From NCBI RefSeq assembly GCF_010915725.1, contig NZ_JAAIJR010000015.1, positions 1 to 64,000 on the forward strand: DNA of 64,000 nucleotides, written 5' to 3'. The stretch comes from Thiorhodococcus mannitoliphagus. Its GTDB lineage: Bacteria; Pseudomonadota; Gammaproteobacteria; Chromatiales; Chromatiaceae. The position numbers and the translations under genes were made by a program. Position 1 is the first letter of the stretch. Every line of letters starts with the position of its first letter. Shown here piece by piece: positions 38,235 through 47,306 of this stretch. The notes under the pieces were generated by a model. That model saw nothing but the letters and a program-made list of their open reading frames with translations, was not told where the DNA came from and searched no databases.

Positions 38235-38259
38235 CCGACAACTGACAACTGACAACTGA
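38235..38259 (+). repeat. CTGACAA heptamer array (about 3.5 units)
   Basis: CCGACAA then CTGACAA twice then CTGA, located in the spacer between the permease and ATPase genes of the sugar importer. Same heptamer as at 54041 and 58472. Confidence 0.85.
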
Positions 38260-38268
38260 AACCTCCCC

Positions 38269-39120
38269 TCACCCCTTCACCGCCCCAGCCGTCAGCCCGG
38301 CCACAATGCGTCGCTGAAACAGCAGAATCAGCACGACCACTGGAATGGTCACGACAACGGAAGCCGCTGCGATGGAGCCCGTCGGCTGCTCAAAGCGCGA
38401 GGCGCCGGTGAAGAAGGCGATGGCGGCCGGCACGGTGCGCGAGCTGGTCGTCGAGGTCAGCGCGGCGGCGAAGAGAAAGTCGTTCCAGGCGAAGATGAAG
38501 ACCAGGATGGCGGAGGCGAAGACACCGGGGGCGACCAAGGGCAGGATGACGTGCCGGAAGGCGCCCAGGCGCGTCGCGCCGTCGACGCGGGCGGCCTGCT
38601 CCAGCTCCCAGGGGATCTCGCGGAAGAAGGCGGAGATGGTCCAGATGGCAAGCGGCAGCGTCAGGGTGATGTAGGGGATGATGAGTCCCAGCCAGGTATC
38701 GAAGAGCCCCAGCAGACGCCAGAGGTCGAACAAGGGGCCAATGATGGCGATGGGCGGGAACATGGCGACGGCGAGCGCCCCGACCAGGATCGCCTGACGG
38801 CCGGGAAAGCTCAAGCGCACGATGGCGTAGGCCGCCAGGGTCGCGAGCGTCACCGAGATGCCGGTCGCGATGAGGCCGATGCCGAGCGAGTTGCCCAAGG
38901 CCGCCGGAAACTGCGGATCCCGAAAGACGGCGGCGTAGTGCTCCAGGCTGATCGAGCGCGGGAAGAAGTGCCCGTCCGTCAGCGTACTGGCCGGCTTGAG
39001 CGAGAGCGACGTCAGCCAAGCAACCGGCAGCAGCGCATAGGCAATGAGAATGACCACGGTGAAGCGCCAGAAGAGGCGCTCGGCCCAAGCGCTATCCGCG
39101 CGGATTGGCTGTCCGCTCAT
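38269..39120 (-). CDS. Sugar ABC transporter permease (MalG family)
   Basis: A 283-residue inner-membrane permease from the ATG at 39120; a longer frame extending to 39963 is a shadow of the first permease gene. About six hydrophobic segments are visible, first RFTVVILIAYALLPVAWLTS. The cytoplasmic EAA loop is EQAARVDGATRLGAFRHVIL, which contacts the ATPase. The stop is followed by the heptamer array and then the ATPase gene. The start overlaps permease 1 by four bases. Confidence 0.9.
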   Translation of the reverse strand: MSGQPIRADSAWAERLFWRFTVVILIAYALLPVAWLTSLSLKPASTLTDGHFFPRSISLEHYAAVFRDPQFPAALGNSLGIGLIATGISVTLATLAAYAIVRLSFPGRQAILVGALAVAMFPPIAIIGPLFDLWRLLGLFDTWLGLIIPYITLTLPLAIWTISAFFREIPWELEQAARVDGATRLGAFRHVILPLVAPGVFASAILVFIFAWNDFLFAAALTSTTSSRTVPAAIAFFTGASRFEQPTGSIAAASVVVTIPVVVLILLFQRRIVAGLTAGAVKG

Positions 39121-40016
39121 ACCTGCCTCCCGGCGCGCCCCAGGACACCGGCACCGAGCAAGCGAACATAGACGAGTGCGATGAGGATGGTCCCGACAAA
39201 GATCAGGACGGACACGGCCGCGCCCAGACCGAGATTCAGCCGGGCGATCAGCGTCTGGTAGGCCAGGATAGACAGCGTCTCCGTGTCTTGGGCGCCGCGC
39301 GTCTGCACGTAGACGGTGTCGAAGATGCGGAAGGCGTCGAGCGTGCGAAACAGCAGGGCAACCAGGATGGCCGGCCTCATCAGCGGCAGCGTGATGTGCG
39401 CCAGCCGCTGCCAGGCGCTGGCCCCGTCGACACGCGCGGCGCGGATCAGATCCACGGGCACCAGGGTCAGGCCGGCGAGCAGCAGCAGGGCAACGAAGGG
39501 GGTCGTCTTCCAGATCTCGGTCGCGATGATGACGAAGAAGGCCGACCAGCGCTCCGAGAGCCAGGCTTGATCCAGACCGAGCAAGGCGTTGACGAAGCCG
39601 GTCGTGGGATCGAAGGCGAAGCGCCAGCCCAGGGCGGCGACCACGGTGATGATGGCATAGGGCACCAAGGAGGCCGTGCGCACGGCGATGCGCCCGACGA
39701 CGGCGCGATGCATCACCAGGGCCAGGCCAAAGCCCAGCAGTAGCTCGACGGCGACCGAGCCGGCCGTGATCAGCAGCGTGTTGAAGAGCGATCGCCACCA
39801 GACCTCGGAGGTCAGTACGCTCGCATAGTTGGCCAGCCCGACGAAGGCCTGCTGATCGGGAAAGCGCAGATCGTAGCGGTGCAGCGACAGCCAGACGGCA
39901 TAGCCAATGGGATAGGCGGTCACCAAGAGCATCGCCAGCACCGCCGGCGCGCAGAGCAACCAAGCGAGGCGGCGCTCATCCAGTGCTTGGCGGCTCATAG
40001 CAGCTATTCCGCTCAC
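39117..40016 (-). CDS. Sugar ABC transporter permease (MalF family)
   Basis: A 299-residue inner-membrane permease. The first helix is LLCAPAVLAMLLVTAYPIGY, and the EAA loop is RAARVDGASAWQRLAHITLP. It pairs with the downstream MalG-type permease to form the channel of the importer. It overlaps the binding-protein gene and permease 2 by four bases each, so the three are translationally coupled. Confidence 0.9.
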   Translation of the reverse strand: MSGIAAMSRQALDERRLAWLLCAPAVLAMLLVTAYPIGYAVWLSLHRYDLRFPDQQAFVGLANYASVLTSEVWWRSLFNTLLITAGSVAVELLLGFGLALVMHRAVVGRIAVRTASLVPYAIITVVAALGWRFAFDPTTGFVNALLGLDQAWLSERWSAFFVIIATEIWKTTPFVALLLLAGLTLVPVDLIRAARVDGASAWQRLAHITLPLMRPAILVALLFRTLDAFRIFDTVYVQTRGAQDTETLSILAYQTLIARLNLGLGAAVSVLIFVGTILIALVYVRLLGAGVLGRAGRQV

Positions 40017-41254
40017 AGCAGGCCCTCCGAGTGCAGGGCGCGCTCCACGGCCCGCCGCAGCCGCGCAACATCGCGCTCAGGGTCGATCTCGCGCAGCGGG
40101 TGCAGGGTGCGGCTGATGGCGATGGAGAGATCGCTGTAGACGGGCGTGGTTGGACGCTGAACCGCGTCCGCCAAGGTCGCGCGCAGGACATCCGCGAAGG
40201 GGAAGATCGCGCGGATCTCGGCATCGTCGTACAAGGCGGAGAGGGTTGGCGGCAACCCACCCAGGCGCGCGGCCAGGCGCTGATTCTCCTCGGACACCAG
40301 ACAGCTCGCCGCCTCGAATGCCAGCTTGGGATGACGGCTGTTGGCACCCACGCCAAGGTTGATGCCGCCAATGGTGACGCGGCTCGTCATCGCGGGGTCG
40401 ACGGCCGGCCAGCGCGCCCAACCCATGTGCTCGGCGACCTCGGGCGCATTGGCGTGGGCGCTCGGCCAGACGTAGCTGTAGTTGAGCATGAAGGCCGAAC
40501 GACCGCTCTCGAAGGCGAGCCGGCACTGGTCCTCGCGGCTGCTCGCGAGGGATGGATCCGACGCCGACGAGCGCGCCAGGCGCCGCATCACCTCAAGTGC
40601 CTTGCGCGTAGGTTCCGGCTCGAGGGAGACCTGCTGGCCGCTCTCATCGAGGACGGCCCCGCCAGCGGAGGCGAGGAGCGAGACGAAGAAGACGGTCAGC
40701 CCCTCGTAGCGCTCGCCTTGCGCCTGAATCAGACCGCCCTCCCCGATCGACTCGGCCTGGTCGATCATGGCATCCCAGGTGGTCGGCGGCGTCGGCGCAC
40801 GGTCGGTGCGGTACCAGAGGAGCTGGGTATTGGTGGTGAAGGGGGCGGCCCAGAGACGGTCGTCATAAGCGCCGCTCGCCACCGGCCCGGCGATGCGCCC
40901 GTCGAGCACGGCCCGCGCGCGGTCGTCCGGCCAAGGCAGGATCCAGCCGGCCTCGGCAAACTCGGCGGTCCAGATGACGTCCATCCCGATGAGGTCGATA
41001 TCCTTGTCGCCGGCGGCCAGGCGCCGGACGAGCAGCTCGCGCTGGAGGTCGGCATCGGTCGGCAGAGAGGCCAGCTCAAGGCGATAGCGACCCTCCGATA
41101 GCGCCGTGCAGCGGCGTGCAGCCTCCTCGAAGGCGCCGGACTGCTCCTTGAAGACATACCAGCGCAGCGTCGGTAGGTCGTCAGATTCGGAGCCATCGCA
41201 GCCTGCGAGCGCAACCACGGCAAGGGCGAGGAAGACGGCGGGAGGAGCCAGCAT
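40013..41254 (-). CDS. Sugar ABC transporter solute-binding lipoprotein
   Basis: A 413-residue protein with lipoprotein signal (LAGC, Cys19). The body is a family 1 solute-binding protein with LPTLRWYVFKEQSGAFEE, the hinge segment DIDLIGMDVIWTAEFAEAGW, and WAAPFTTNTQLLWYRTD. Gene order binding protein-permease-permease-ATPase matches importers such as LpqY-SugABC, so an alpha-glucoside like trehalose is possible. The substrate is not proven. It starts 14 bases from one end of repeat B copy 3, so the upstream region of the operon is largely repeat DNA. Confidence 0.88.
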   Translation of the reverse strand: MLAPPAVFLALAVVALAGCDGSESDDLPTLRWYVFKEQSGAFEEAARRCTALSEGRYRLELASLPTDADLQRELLVRRLAAGDKDIDLIGMDVIWTAEFAEAGWILPWPDDRARAVLDGRIAGPVASGAYDDRLWAAPFTTNTQLLWYRTDRAPTPPTTWDAMIDQAESIGEGGLIQAQGERYEGLTVFFVSLLASAGGAVLDESGQQVSLEPEPTRKALEVMRRLARSSASDPSLASSREDQCRLAFESGRSAFMLNYSYVWPSAHANAPEVAEHMGWARWPAVDPAMTSRVTIGGINLGVGANSRHPKLAFEAASCLVSEENQRLAARLGGLPPTLSALYDDAEIRAIFPFADVLRATLADAVQRPTTPVYSDLSIAISRTLHPLREIDPERDVARLRRAVERALHSEGLL

Positions 41255-41267
41255 CTCGTCGCCCTAT

Positions 41268-41461
41268 CTAGCCAGGCTTCGCATCAGACCGACGCGTCAT
41301 GCCATCGGGATCGGTATCGCCATCGTTGGTTCGATACCGATCCTGATACCGATACCGATACCGATACCGATACCGATACCGATACCGACGGGATTGGATG
41401 GTCGGACGCTTCATCGAAATTTGACTCATCTGCAAGCATTTTGCGCCCTCAAGGATTCTAG
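41268..41461 (+). repeat. CTAG-bounded repeat family B, copy 3 (9 hexamers)
   Basis: Begins CTAGCCAGGCTTCGCATC and ends AAGGATTCTAG. The hexamer tract is GATACC, GATCCT, then seven GATACC. The conserved tail (ATGGTCGGACGCTTCATCG, TTGACTCATCTGCAAGCATT) is intact. It lies upstream of the sugar importer operon, which it faces from the 5' side. The remaining DNA to 41632 holds a GC-rich hairpin (GGTGGATGAGCGCGGCC and partner) and no gene. Confidence 0.85.
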
Positions 41462-41632
41462 GGACGCAATGACCAAGCGCGCACGCGTCGGGTGGATGAG
41501 CGCGGCCAAATCCACCGGCCGCGCTGCTCCTCCACCCTAGGACGCCTGAAGCATCGCCAATGCGGGCGCCTGGATTGCACATGCCATGACCTTAGAAGGC
41601 CTGAACACAAGGGTCAACCTCCCCCGCGCGCT

Positions 41633-42943
41633 TCAGTCCGCGGTCGTCATTGCCGGCGACGAAAACCGCAGGCGCACCAGGATGCAGCCGAAGAAGAGCA
41701 GAATGTTGATGATGCCGACGAGCACGAAGGGCGCACGTGGGTCGATAGCGTCGAAGATGCGCCCGCCAACAGCGGTGATGAGCAGGATACCGATGGCGCC
41801 CGCGACATTGAAGGCGCTTAGCACCGAGCCGCGCTTGGCGGCCGGCGCCTCTTGTCCGATCAGCGACTGGGCACCCAGATAGACGCTGATCTGGCCGATG
41901 CCCAGCAGGATGTAGAACACCATGCCCGTTCCTGGCATGGGATCGACCAGCCAGATCACCGAGAGATTGCCGATGGCAGCCAGCACCATCGACAAGGCCA
42001 AGCCGCTGACGCGGTCCATGCGGTCCATGATCGGACCCATGATCGGCGCCCACACCAGGGCGGCGACCTGGGCGAGCACGAAGATGATGGTGCCGTTCTT
42101 GACCGCCTCCGCAGTCTCCATCCCTGCAGCGAGCCCTGCGGTGGTCCCCCAGAGGATGAGGAAGGTCGCGTTGACCGACTGATCCCCGCGCGCGATGAAG
42201 GCGGCCGCGTAAGAGAGCAGCACGCGCGGATTGCGGGCGTGACTGAAGCCGCTCAGGAAGAGATCACGCACGCTCGGGCGCTCCTCGCGGCGCACGGGGA
42301 TGCCCTTCTGCAGCCCCAGGAAGACCAGGACTGCGACGGTGATGGCGAGCGCGGCCACGGCATAGTGGGTGTAGTAACCCGCCTGGACGCCATCCATGCC
42401 GCGCTCGATCAAGGCCTTTGGCAAGGCCCCGAAGCCCTGATTGGTAAAGACGATGCCAAGCCCGCTCAGCAGACCAACGATGGCGACGAGCTTGCCGCGC
42501 GAACGCTCCGCCGGATAGTCCGCCAATACGGTGGAAAGCCCAGCGGCGATGGTGACCACGCCCAGCGCATAGACGAAGCGGTAGGCGTAGAGGTCATCCA
42601 CCCCGGCGGCGTTCGGGTAGAGCAGATAGGTCGCGGCCAAGAGCAGGAAGCCGAGCGCGAAGATGCTCCTGCGGCCGATGCGATCGACGACGATGCCGAC
42701 CGGGATAAAGAAGATCAAGGTGATGATCTCGGTCCAGAACACCAGGTCTCCGCTGATGGTGCCCTGCTCGGAGGTCGGGATGCCCAGATGCTCGTTGAGG
42801 ATGTAGGTCTGACCGATGGAGATGAAGGTCATCAGGCCGATGGAGAAGAAGGCGCCAAGCAGCAGGGTCCAGCCCTGCAAGCGCGTCACCGTCGGGGCGA
42901 GATGGATCGGGCCGATCCGGTAGGTTCGGTCAAGGTCAGACAT
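41633..42943 (-). CDS. Major facilitator superfamily transporter
   Basis: A 436-residue inner-membrane protein with about 12 helices; the first is LLLGAFFSIGLMTFISIGQ. The MFS loop 2-3 motif G-x-x-x-D-R-x-G-R-R is visible as GIVVDRIGRRS, and repeated in the second half as GPIMDRMD. It lies downstream of repeat B copy 4 and before the sugar importer on the same strand. Substrate unknown. Confidence 0.88.
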   Translation of the reverse strand: MSDLDRTYRIGPIHLAPTVTRLQGWTLLLGAFFSIGLMTFISIGQTYILNEHLGIPTSEQGTISGDLVFWTEIITLIFFIPVGIVVDRIGRRSIFALGFLLLAATYLLYPNAAGVDDLYAYRFVYALGVVTIAAGLSTVLADYPAERSRGKLVAIVGLLSGLGIVFTNQGFGALPKALIERGMDGVQAGYYTHYAVAALAITVAVLVFLGLQKGIPVRREERPSVRDLFLSGFSHARNPRVLLSYAAAFIARGDQSVNATFLILWGTTAGLAAGMETAEAVKNGTIIFVLAQVAALVWAPIMGPIMDRMDRVSGLALSMVLAAIGNLSVIWLVDPMPGTGMVFYILLGIGQISVYLGAQSLIGQEAPAAKRGSVLSAFNVAGAIGILLITAVGGRIFDAIDPRAPFVLVGIINILLFFGCILVRLRFSSPAMTTAD

Positions 42944-43104
42944 AGGGGCTCGTCTCTGGGCCGTTGGCCGTTCGTTCTTGGATGGATAGCGTGAAGGGCG
43001 CGATTATTCCATCACTTGCGCCTCGCGCCTACTCGGACGCCGAGAATCCTGAGACGAAGATGGCGACTCAAGGCACCTGAGTCGCGTCAGATGTCGGGTG
43101 CCCG

Positions 43105-43229
43105 CTAGAATCCTTGGGGGCGCAAAAGGCCGTCGGGATCGGGATCGGGATCGGGATCGGGATCGGGATCGAACCGACGATAGCGATCCCGATGGCATGA
43201 CGCGTCGATCTGAGGCGAAGCCTCGCTAG
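43105..43229 (-). repeat. CTAG-bounded repeat family B, copy 4 (internally deleted)
   Basis: Read on the minus strand: CTAGCGAGGCTTCGCCTC, ATGCCATCGGGATCGCTATC, six hexamers GATCCC, then GACGGCC directly joined to TTTTGCGCCC and AAGGATTCTAG. The 45-base segment between those parts in the other copies is missing. It lies between the MFS gene promoter and the second bacteriohaemerythrin. Confidence 0.85.
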
Positions 43230-43314
43230 GTGTATCAGCAAACATCCCCGACCGTGCGAGACAAAAAGGCCCAGCAATTCGCACAGTCTTGGCAATCGCG
43301 ATGGCTGACGCGGG

Positions 43315-43824
43315 TCACTCTTGGTCCTGACGCCGCCCGGAAGCGGTCACGAATTGCCAAAGACGACGCCCCGGCGACAGGCGCGGTGAGCCGGGGAGCA
43401 CCCCTTTTTCGAGGAAGAAAGGTGCATAGCTCATGTCCTCGGTCAGGATGTGTTTGGTCAGCCACATCTTGAGAAAGTGCAAGAGTTCGAAGCTCAGGCC
43501 CTTCTTGCCGCTGAGCAGCTTGTCCTGTAGCGCTTCCACCTCGTGAATCAGCTCCTCATGGCGGGCCTTGTGCTCCCCATAGCCTGGATAGCCCAGCACC
43601 CGCATAAGACTCTCCTCAACGGCGAAGTGGATTTTGGTGTAGTCCACCAGCTCCTTGAGGATCGCCTGGCTCGCATCACTGCCATGATGGCTGTGAATTG
43701 CCTCGTTGATCTGGTTCAGCAGATCAACGAGCACGCGATGCTGATCGTCGATCTCCTGGATGCCGACGCTGAGATCCTGGCTCCATTCGATCAACGGCGG
43801 CAGACTTTCATCGTGCTGGCTCAT
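43315..43824 (-). CDS. Bacteriohaemerythrin (second copy)
   Basis: A 169-residue haemerythrin with an N-terminal extension and a longer basic C-terminal tail. The iron ligands are visible as EIDDQHRVLVD, IHFAVEESLM, YGEHKARHEEL and KHILTEDMS. AGAGGA nine bases upstream supports the start. O2 storage, delivery or sensing as for the copy at 5148, from which it differs much in sequence. Confidence 0.85.
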   Translation of the reverse strand: MSQHDESLPPLIEWSQDLSVGIQEIDDQHRVLVDLLNQINEAIHSHHGSDASQAILKELVDYTKIHFAVEESLMRVLGYPGYGEHKARHEELIHEVEALQDKLLSGKKGLSFELLHFLKMWLTKHILTEDMSYAPFFLEKGVLPGSPRLSPGRRLWQFVTASGRRQDQE

Positions 43825-44044
43825 GCTGAGTGGTCCTCTGACGGTTCAACTGATCCTTCTTGAGTTCGATCCAGTGCGGCGCTGGGCGCGCCGAGCCACT
43901 TCCAGCGGGATCGCCCCAAAGCATACCGACAGCGGACAAGCCGTACTATTGCCAAGGTCGGCTCGAGTTCACAGATTGAATGCGATCAGAGGAAGATCCG
44001 CCGAACGGCAGCGGTTTGCCCGTGGCCGCGACAGAGCTCAGACA

Positions 44045-44078
44045 GAAAAAAAGCCGCTCGAAGGAAATGAGCGGCTTT
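44045..44078 (-). terminator. Rho-independent terminator after metF
   Basis: Hairpin AAAGCCGCTC...GAGCGGCTTT. On the minus strand it is followed by a run of seven T. It lies 120 bases after the metF stop and probably ends the ahcY-metF transcript. The rest of 43825-44199 shows no gene. Confidence 0.8.
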
Positions 44079-44199
44079 CTAAGGAGGAGTGGATGATTTC
44101 GCGAGGAGGAGGTTATCAACCCCGACTGCCGAGTGAACATGCGATTTCGCAATTCAACGAGAAAACCACCCCATTGTGTATCCCATTCGCACCATCGAA

Positions 44200-45063
44200 T
44201 CAGCCGGGTGTCGGCAGCCCAAGCTCCTCCCAGAGCCGGACGACTGGCTTTGACTGATTCATGGTGTAGAAGTGCAGCCCTGGCGCCCCGCCATCGATGA
44301 GTTGACGGCAGAGGCTAGCGACCACCTCGTGACCAAAGGCGCGGATACTCTCGACGTCGTCTCCGTAGCCCTCGAGCCGACGGCGAACCCAGCGTGGGAT
44401 CTCCGCCCCGCACGCATCCGAGAAACGCGCCAACTGGGTGTAGTTGGTGATCGGCATGATGCCCGGGATGATAGGCAGATCGATCCCAACCTTGTGGCAG
44501 CTCTCGAGGAAACCGAAGTAGGCGTCGGCATTGTAGAAGTACTGCGTGATGGCGCCATCCGCGCCCGCATCCACCTTGCGCTTGAAGTTCTCGAGGTCCT
44601 GCGCCGGATTCCTCGATTGGGGGTGATACTCGGGATAGGCAGCGACCTCAATGAAGAAGGCGTCGCCGAATTCCGAGCGCACGAAGGTCACGAGTTCATT
44701 GGCATAGCGGAAATCCCCGCCATGCCCGCTGCCCATGCCAGACGGCATGTCCCCGCGCAGCGCGACCAGACGACGCATGCCCTGATCGCGGTAGCGCGCG
44801 AGGATCTCGCGCACCTCATCGCGCGTCGAGCCGATGCAGGCGAGATGCGGCGCGGTGTCGATCCCCTGGCTACGGAGCCAATCCACGGTCTCGAAGGTGC
44901 GCTCGCGGGTCGTGCCCCCGGCGCCGTAGGTGACCGAGAAATAGCGCGGCCCCACGGCGCTGAGGCGATCGATCTCGCGTTTGAGCTTCGCCATGCCCTC
45001 GGATGTCTTGGGCGGGAACAGCTCGACGCTGTAGATGGGTAATCGATGGGTATCAGTCGACAT
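44200..45063 (-). CDS. metF: 5,10-methylenetetrahydrofolate reductase
   Basis: A 287-residue TIM-barrel flavoenzyme of standard length: IYSVELFPPKTSEG at the start, SVTYGAGGTTRE, LRGDMPSG, and ITQYFYNADAYFGF with GIMPITNY. It reduces methylene-THF to methyl-THF for homocysteine methylation. A GGAGG site precedes the ATG. It lies 193 bases downstream of ahcY on the same strand, probably co-transcribed from the SAH-controlled promoter, so its product feeds the methyl cycle that ahcY keeps turning. Confidence 0.95.
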   Translation of the reverse strand: MSTDTHRLPIYSVELFPPKTSEGMAKLKREIDRLSAVGPRYFSVTYGAGGTTRERTFETVDWLRSQGIDTAPHLACIGSTRDEVREILARYRDQGMRRLVALRGDMPSGMGSGHGGDFRYANELVTFVRSEFGDAFFIEVAAYPEYHPQSRNPAQDLENFKRKVDAGADGAITQYFYNADAYFGFLESCHKVGIDLPIIPGIMPITNYTQLARFSDACGAEIPRWVRRRLEGYGDDVESIRAFGHEVVASLCRQLIDGGAPGLHFYTMNQSKPVVRLWEELGLPTPG

Positions 45064-45256
45064 CTTGAGCCTCCAGCCTCCAGCCGCCAGCGACCAGCAG
45101 CCCTGATGGCGGCTTGGCTCGACACTGACGGCTGGAGACCCAGCTAGTCATCTGCCCTCCGCAGACGCAGGGTCTGCAGAGCGCTTCGATTCCAGCACTC
45201 CAGCCGAGCGCCGCAAGACGCTCGCTGAAGGCTGGCCGCTGGAAGCTGGCGGCTCC

Positions 45257-46663
45257 CTAGTACCGATAGTGCTCGGGCTTGTAGGGACCCTCGACACTGA
45301 CGCCGATGTAGGCCGCCTGCGACTCCGAGAGCTTGGTCAGCTTGGCGCCGATCTTGCCGAGGTGCAGCCGCGCGACCTCCTCATCCAAGTGCTTGGGCAG
45401 CACATAGACGCCAATCGGATACTCCTCGGGCTTGGTGAAGATCTCGATCTGGGCCAGCACCTGGTTGGTGAAGCTGTTCGACATCACGAAGCTCGGATGG
45501 CCGGTCGCGCAACCCAGATTCACCAGACGCCCCTGGGCGAGCATGATGATGCGCTTGCCGTCCGGGAAGATGATGTGATCGACCTGGGGTTTGATCTCTT
45601 CCCACTCGTACTTGCTGACGCTGGCGATATCGATCTCGTTGTCGAAGTGACCGATGTTGCAGACGATGGCCTGGTCCTTCATGGCGGCCATGTGGTCGTG
45701 GGTGATGATGTCCTTGTTGCCGGTCGTGGTGACGAAGATATCGGCGAGCGGCGCGGCATCTTCCATGGTGACGACGCGAAAGCCTTCCATCGCTGCCTGC
45801 AGGGCACAGATGGGATCGATCTCGGAGATCCAGACAGTCGCGCCAAGCCCGCGCAGCGACTGGGCGCAACCCTTACCAACGTCGCCATAGCCGCAGACCA
45901 TCGAGATCTTGCCCGCGATCATGACATCGGTCGCGCGCTTGATGCCGTCGACCAATGACTCGCGGCAGCCGTAAAGGTTGTCGAACTTGGACTTGGTGAC
46001 CGAGTCGTTGACGTTGATGGCAGGGAACAGCAGGGTTCCCGCCTTCGCCATCTCGTAGAGACGATGCACGCCAGTGGTCGTCTCCTCGGTCACGCCCTTG
46101 ATGTCTTGAGCAATCTTGTGCCAGTGCTCCTTGTCCTTGTCGAAGGTGCGGCCCAGCACGCCCAGCACGGCCGTCCACTCCTCGTTGTCGTCGGCGGTCG
46201 GCGCCGGAACCGCGCCGGCCTTTTCGTACTCAACACCCTTGTGGACCAAGAGCGTCGCATCGCCGCCGTCGTCCAAGATCATGTTGGGACCCTTGCCGTC
46301 GGGCCAGTTGAGTACCTGCTCGGTGCACCACCAGTATTCCTCGAGGCTCTCGCCCTTCCAGGCATAGACCGGAATGCCGGCGGCAGCCATGGCGGCGGCG
46401 GCATGATCTTGAGTCGAGAAGATGTTGCAGGAGCACCAGCGCACTTCGGCTCCGAGGGCGACCAGGGTCTCCATCAGTACCGCGGTCTGGATGGTCATGT
46501 GCAGACTGCCGGTGATGCGGGCGCCGGCGAGTGGCTTGGAGGCGCCGTACTTCTCGCGCAGGGCCATGAGACCCGGCATCTCGGTCTCGGCGATGTTCAA
46601 CTCTTTGCGGCCAAACGCGGCCAGGGAAATATCGGCAACCTTGTAGTCGGTAAACTCACTCAT
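45257..46663 (-). CDS. ahcY: S-adenosylhomocysteine hydrolase
   Basis: A 468-residue tetrameric NAD-dependent hydrolase. Substrate-domain signs are [16 protein letters not shown] and [14 protein letters not shown]. The NAD site is [17 protein letters not shown], and the C terminus ends with the conserved [10 protein letters not shown]. It converts S-adenosylhomocysteine to homocysteine and adenosine, removing an inhibitor of methyltransferases. AGGAGCT precedes the ATG, and an SAH riboswitch lies in its leader. Confidence 0.97.
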   Translation of the reverse strand: MSEFTDYKVADISLAAFGRKELNIAETEMPGLMALREKYGASKPLAGARITGSLHMTIQTAVLMETLVALGAEVRWCSCNIFSTQDHAAAAMAAAGIPVYAWKGESLEEYWWCTEQVLNWPDGKGPNMILDDGGDATLLVHKGVEYEKAGAVPAPTADDNEEWTAVLGVLGRTFDKDKEHWHKIAQDIKGVTEETTTGVHRLYEMAKAGTLLFPAINVNDSVTKSKFDNLYGCRESLVDGIKRATDVMIAGKISMVCGYGDVGKGCAQSLRGLGATVWISEIDPICALQAAMEGFRVVTMEDAAPLADIFVTTTGNKDIITHDHMAAMKDQAIVCNIGHFDNEIDIASVSKYEWEEIKPQVDHIIFPDGKRIIMLAQGRLVNLGCATGHPSFVMSNSFTNQVLAQIEIFTKPEEYPIGVYVLPKHLDEEVARLHLGKIGAKLTKLSESQAAYIGVSVEGPYKPEHYRY

Positions 46664-46720
46664 GGTTGATCAGCTCCTGATGAATCGTGAGTGAGCGCCG
46701 TTTTGAAGAGTCGACCCAAT

Positions 46721-46772
46721 CGCCGAGCCTGGCCCGATCCTGACTGGGATCGGGTCGCAACGCTCCTCGGCG
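46721..46772 (-). promoter_or_regulatory. SAH riboswitch in the ahcY leader
   Basis: Minus-strand sequence from 46772 to 46721 has the P1 stem CGCCGAG/CTCGGCG, the conserved GGAGCGTTGCGAC core, a P2 hairpin CCCGATCC/GGATCGGG and the conserved GCCAGGCTCGG. This matches the consensus that I remember for the SAH riboswitch found before ahcY in Proteobacteria. It ends 57 bases before the ahcY start; binding of SAH should raise ahcY expression. Confidence 0.9.
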
Positions 46773-46926
46773 GCGGGGGTTGTTAGTTCTAGACTGGATT
46801 GATCATGGCGTCATCCGGTCGACGGTCCGACGGGCATAGGCTCGGAATCCTGCGCGATAGACGCATGGATAGCGCCCAGATGGCGCTCGGCTACTGCCGT
46901 TCAACAGACCCTCACGCGGAGAGGCC

Positions 46927-47101
46927 CTACCTCGCCCTCACCTCGCCGACCTCCCGAACCCTGTCGACGTCGCTGTCCTCCAGCCCTCGCTCGATGGCCT
47001 CTCGGACAATCGATCTCCTGCATCAGATCGCCCCAGGTTGCATGCTTCGGCAATTGATCGACCAGGCGATGCGCATCTTCCTTGTTGAGCACGGGCGACA
47101 T
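46927..47101 (-). pseudogene. Frameshifted antitoxin gene remnant
   Basis: ATG at 47101 with GGAGGG upstream gives MSPVLNKEDAHRLVDQLP then ATWGDLMQEI. One base out of frame, the sequence continues SIVREAIERGLEDSDV then VREVGEVRAR and a TAG. Together these fit the short antitoxin pattern L-P-x-x-A-T-W-D-D-L-M-x-E-I-Y-V-R-x-A-I-x-x-G-L. A one-base insertion after MQEI explains the shift. No toxin gene is seen next to it; 46800-46926 shows only unassigned open frames. Confidence 0.7.
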
Positions 47102-47180
47102 GACAACCCTCCGTCTTGAGCGTGAGACCCATTGAATCTCGAGACCCGGTCGCTTGCGAGCGGCCAATGAGACAGCGCCC

Positions 47181-47285
47181 TTAGAAAGCGTCCATCAACA
47201 ACTTCCCCCCTTTCGCAAAGGGGGGCTAGGGGGATTTCGGGCGGCGTCGCTCGCATCGGGAAACAATTGATGGACACTTGCTTAG
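47181..47285 (+). repeat. MITE-like repeat family A, copy 3 (complete)
   Basis: 105 bases with TTAG at both ends and imperfect terminal inverted repeats (AAAGCGTCCATCAAC at the left, GCAAGTGTCCATCAATTG as reverse complement of the right). Centre has CCCCCCTTTCGCAAAGGGGGG, a GC hairpin, then CTAGGGGGATTTCGGGCGGC. It lies 21 bases after the metK stop. TTAG at both ends is consistent with a 4-base YTAR target duplication. Confidence 0.85.
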
Positions 47286-47306
47286 CCAATCGAATCTGCC
47301 CTGTCC

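Noticed and set aside
38269-39963. Long frame extending the second sugar permease upstream
   Set aside because: The upstream part is the shadow of the first permease gene; the ATG at 39120 gives normal length and a four-base overlap.
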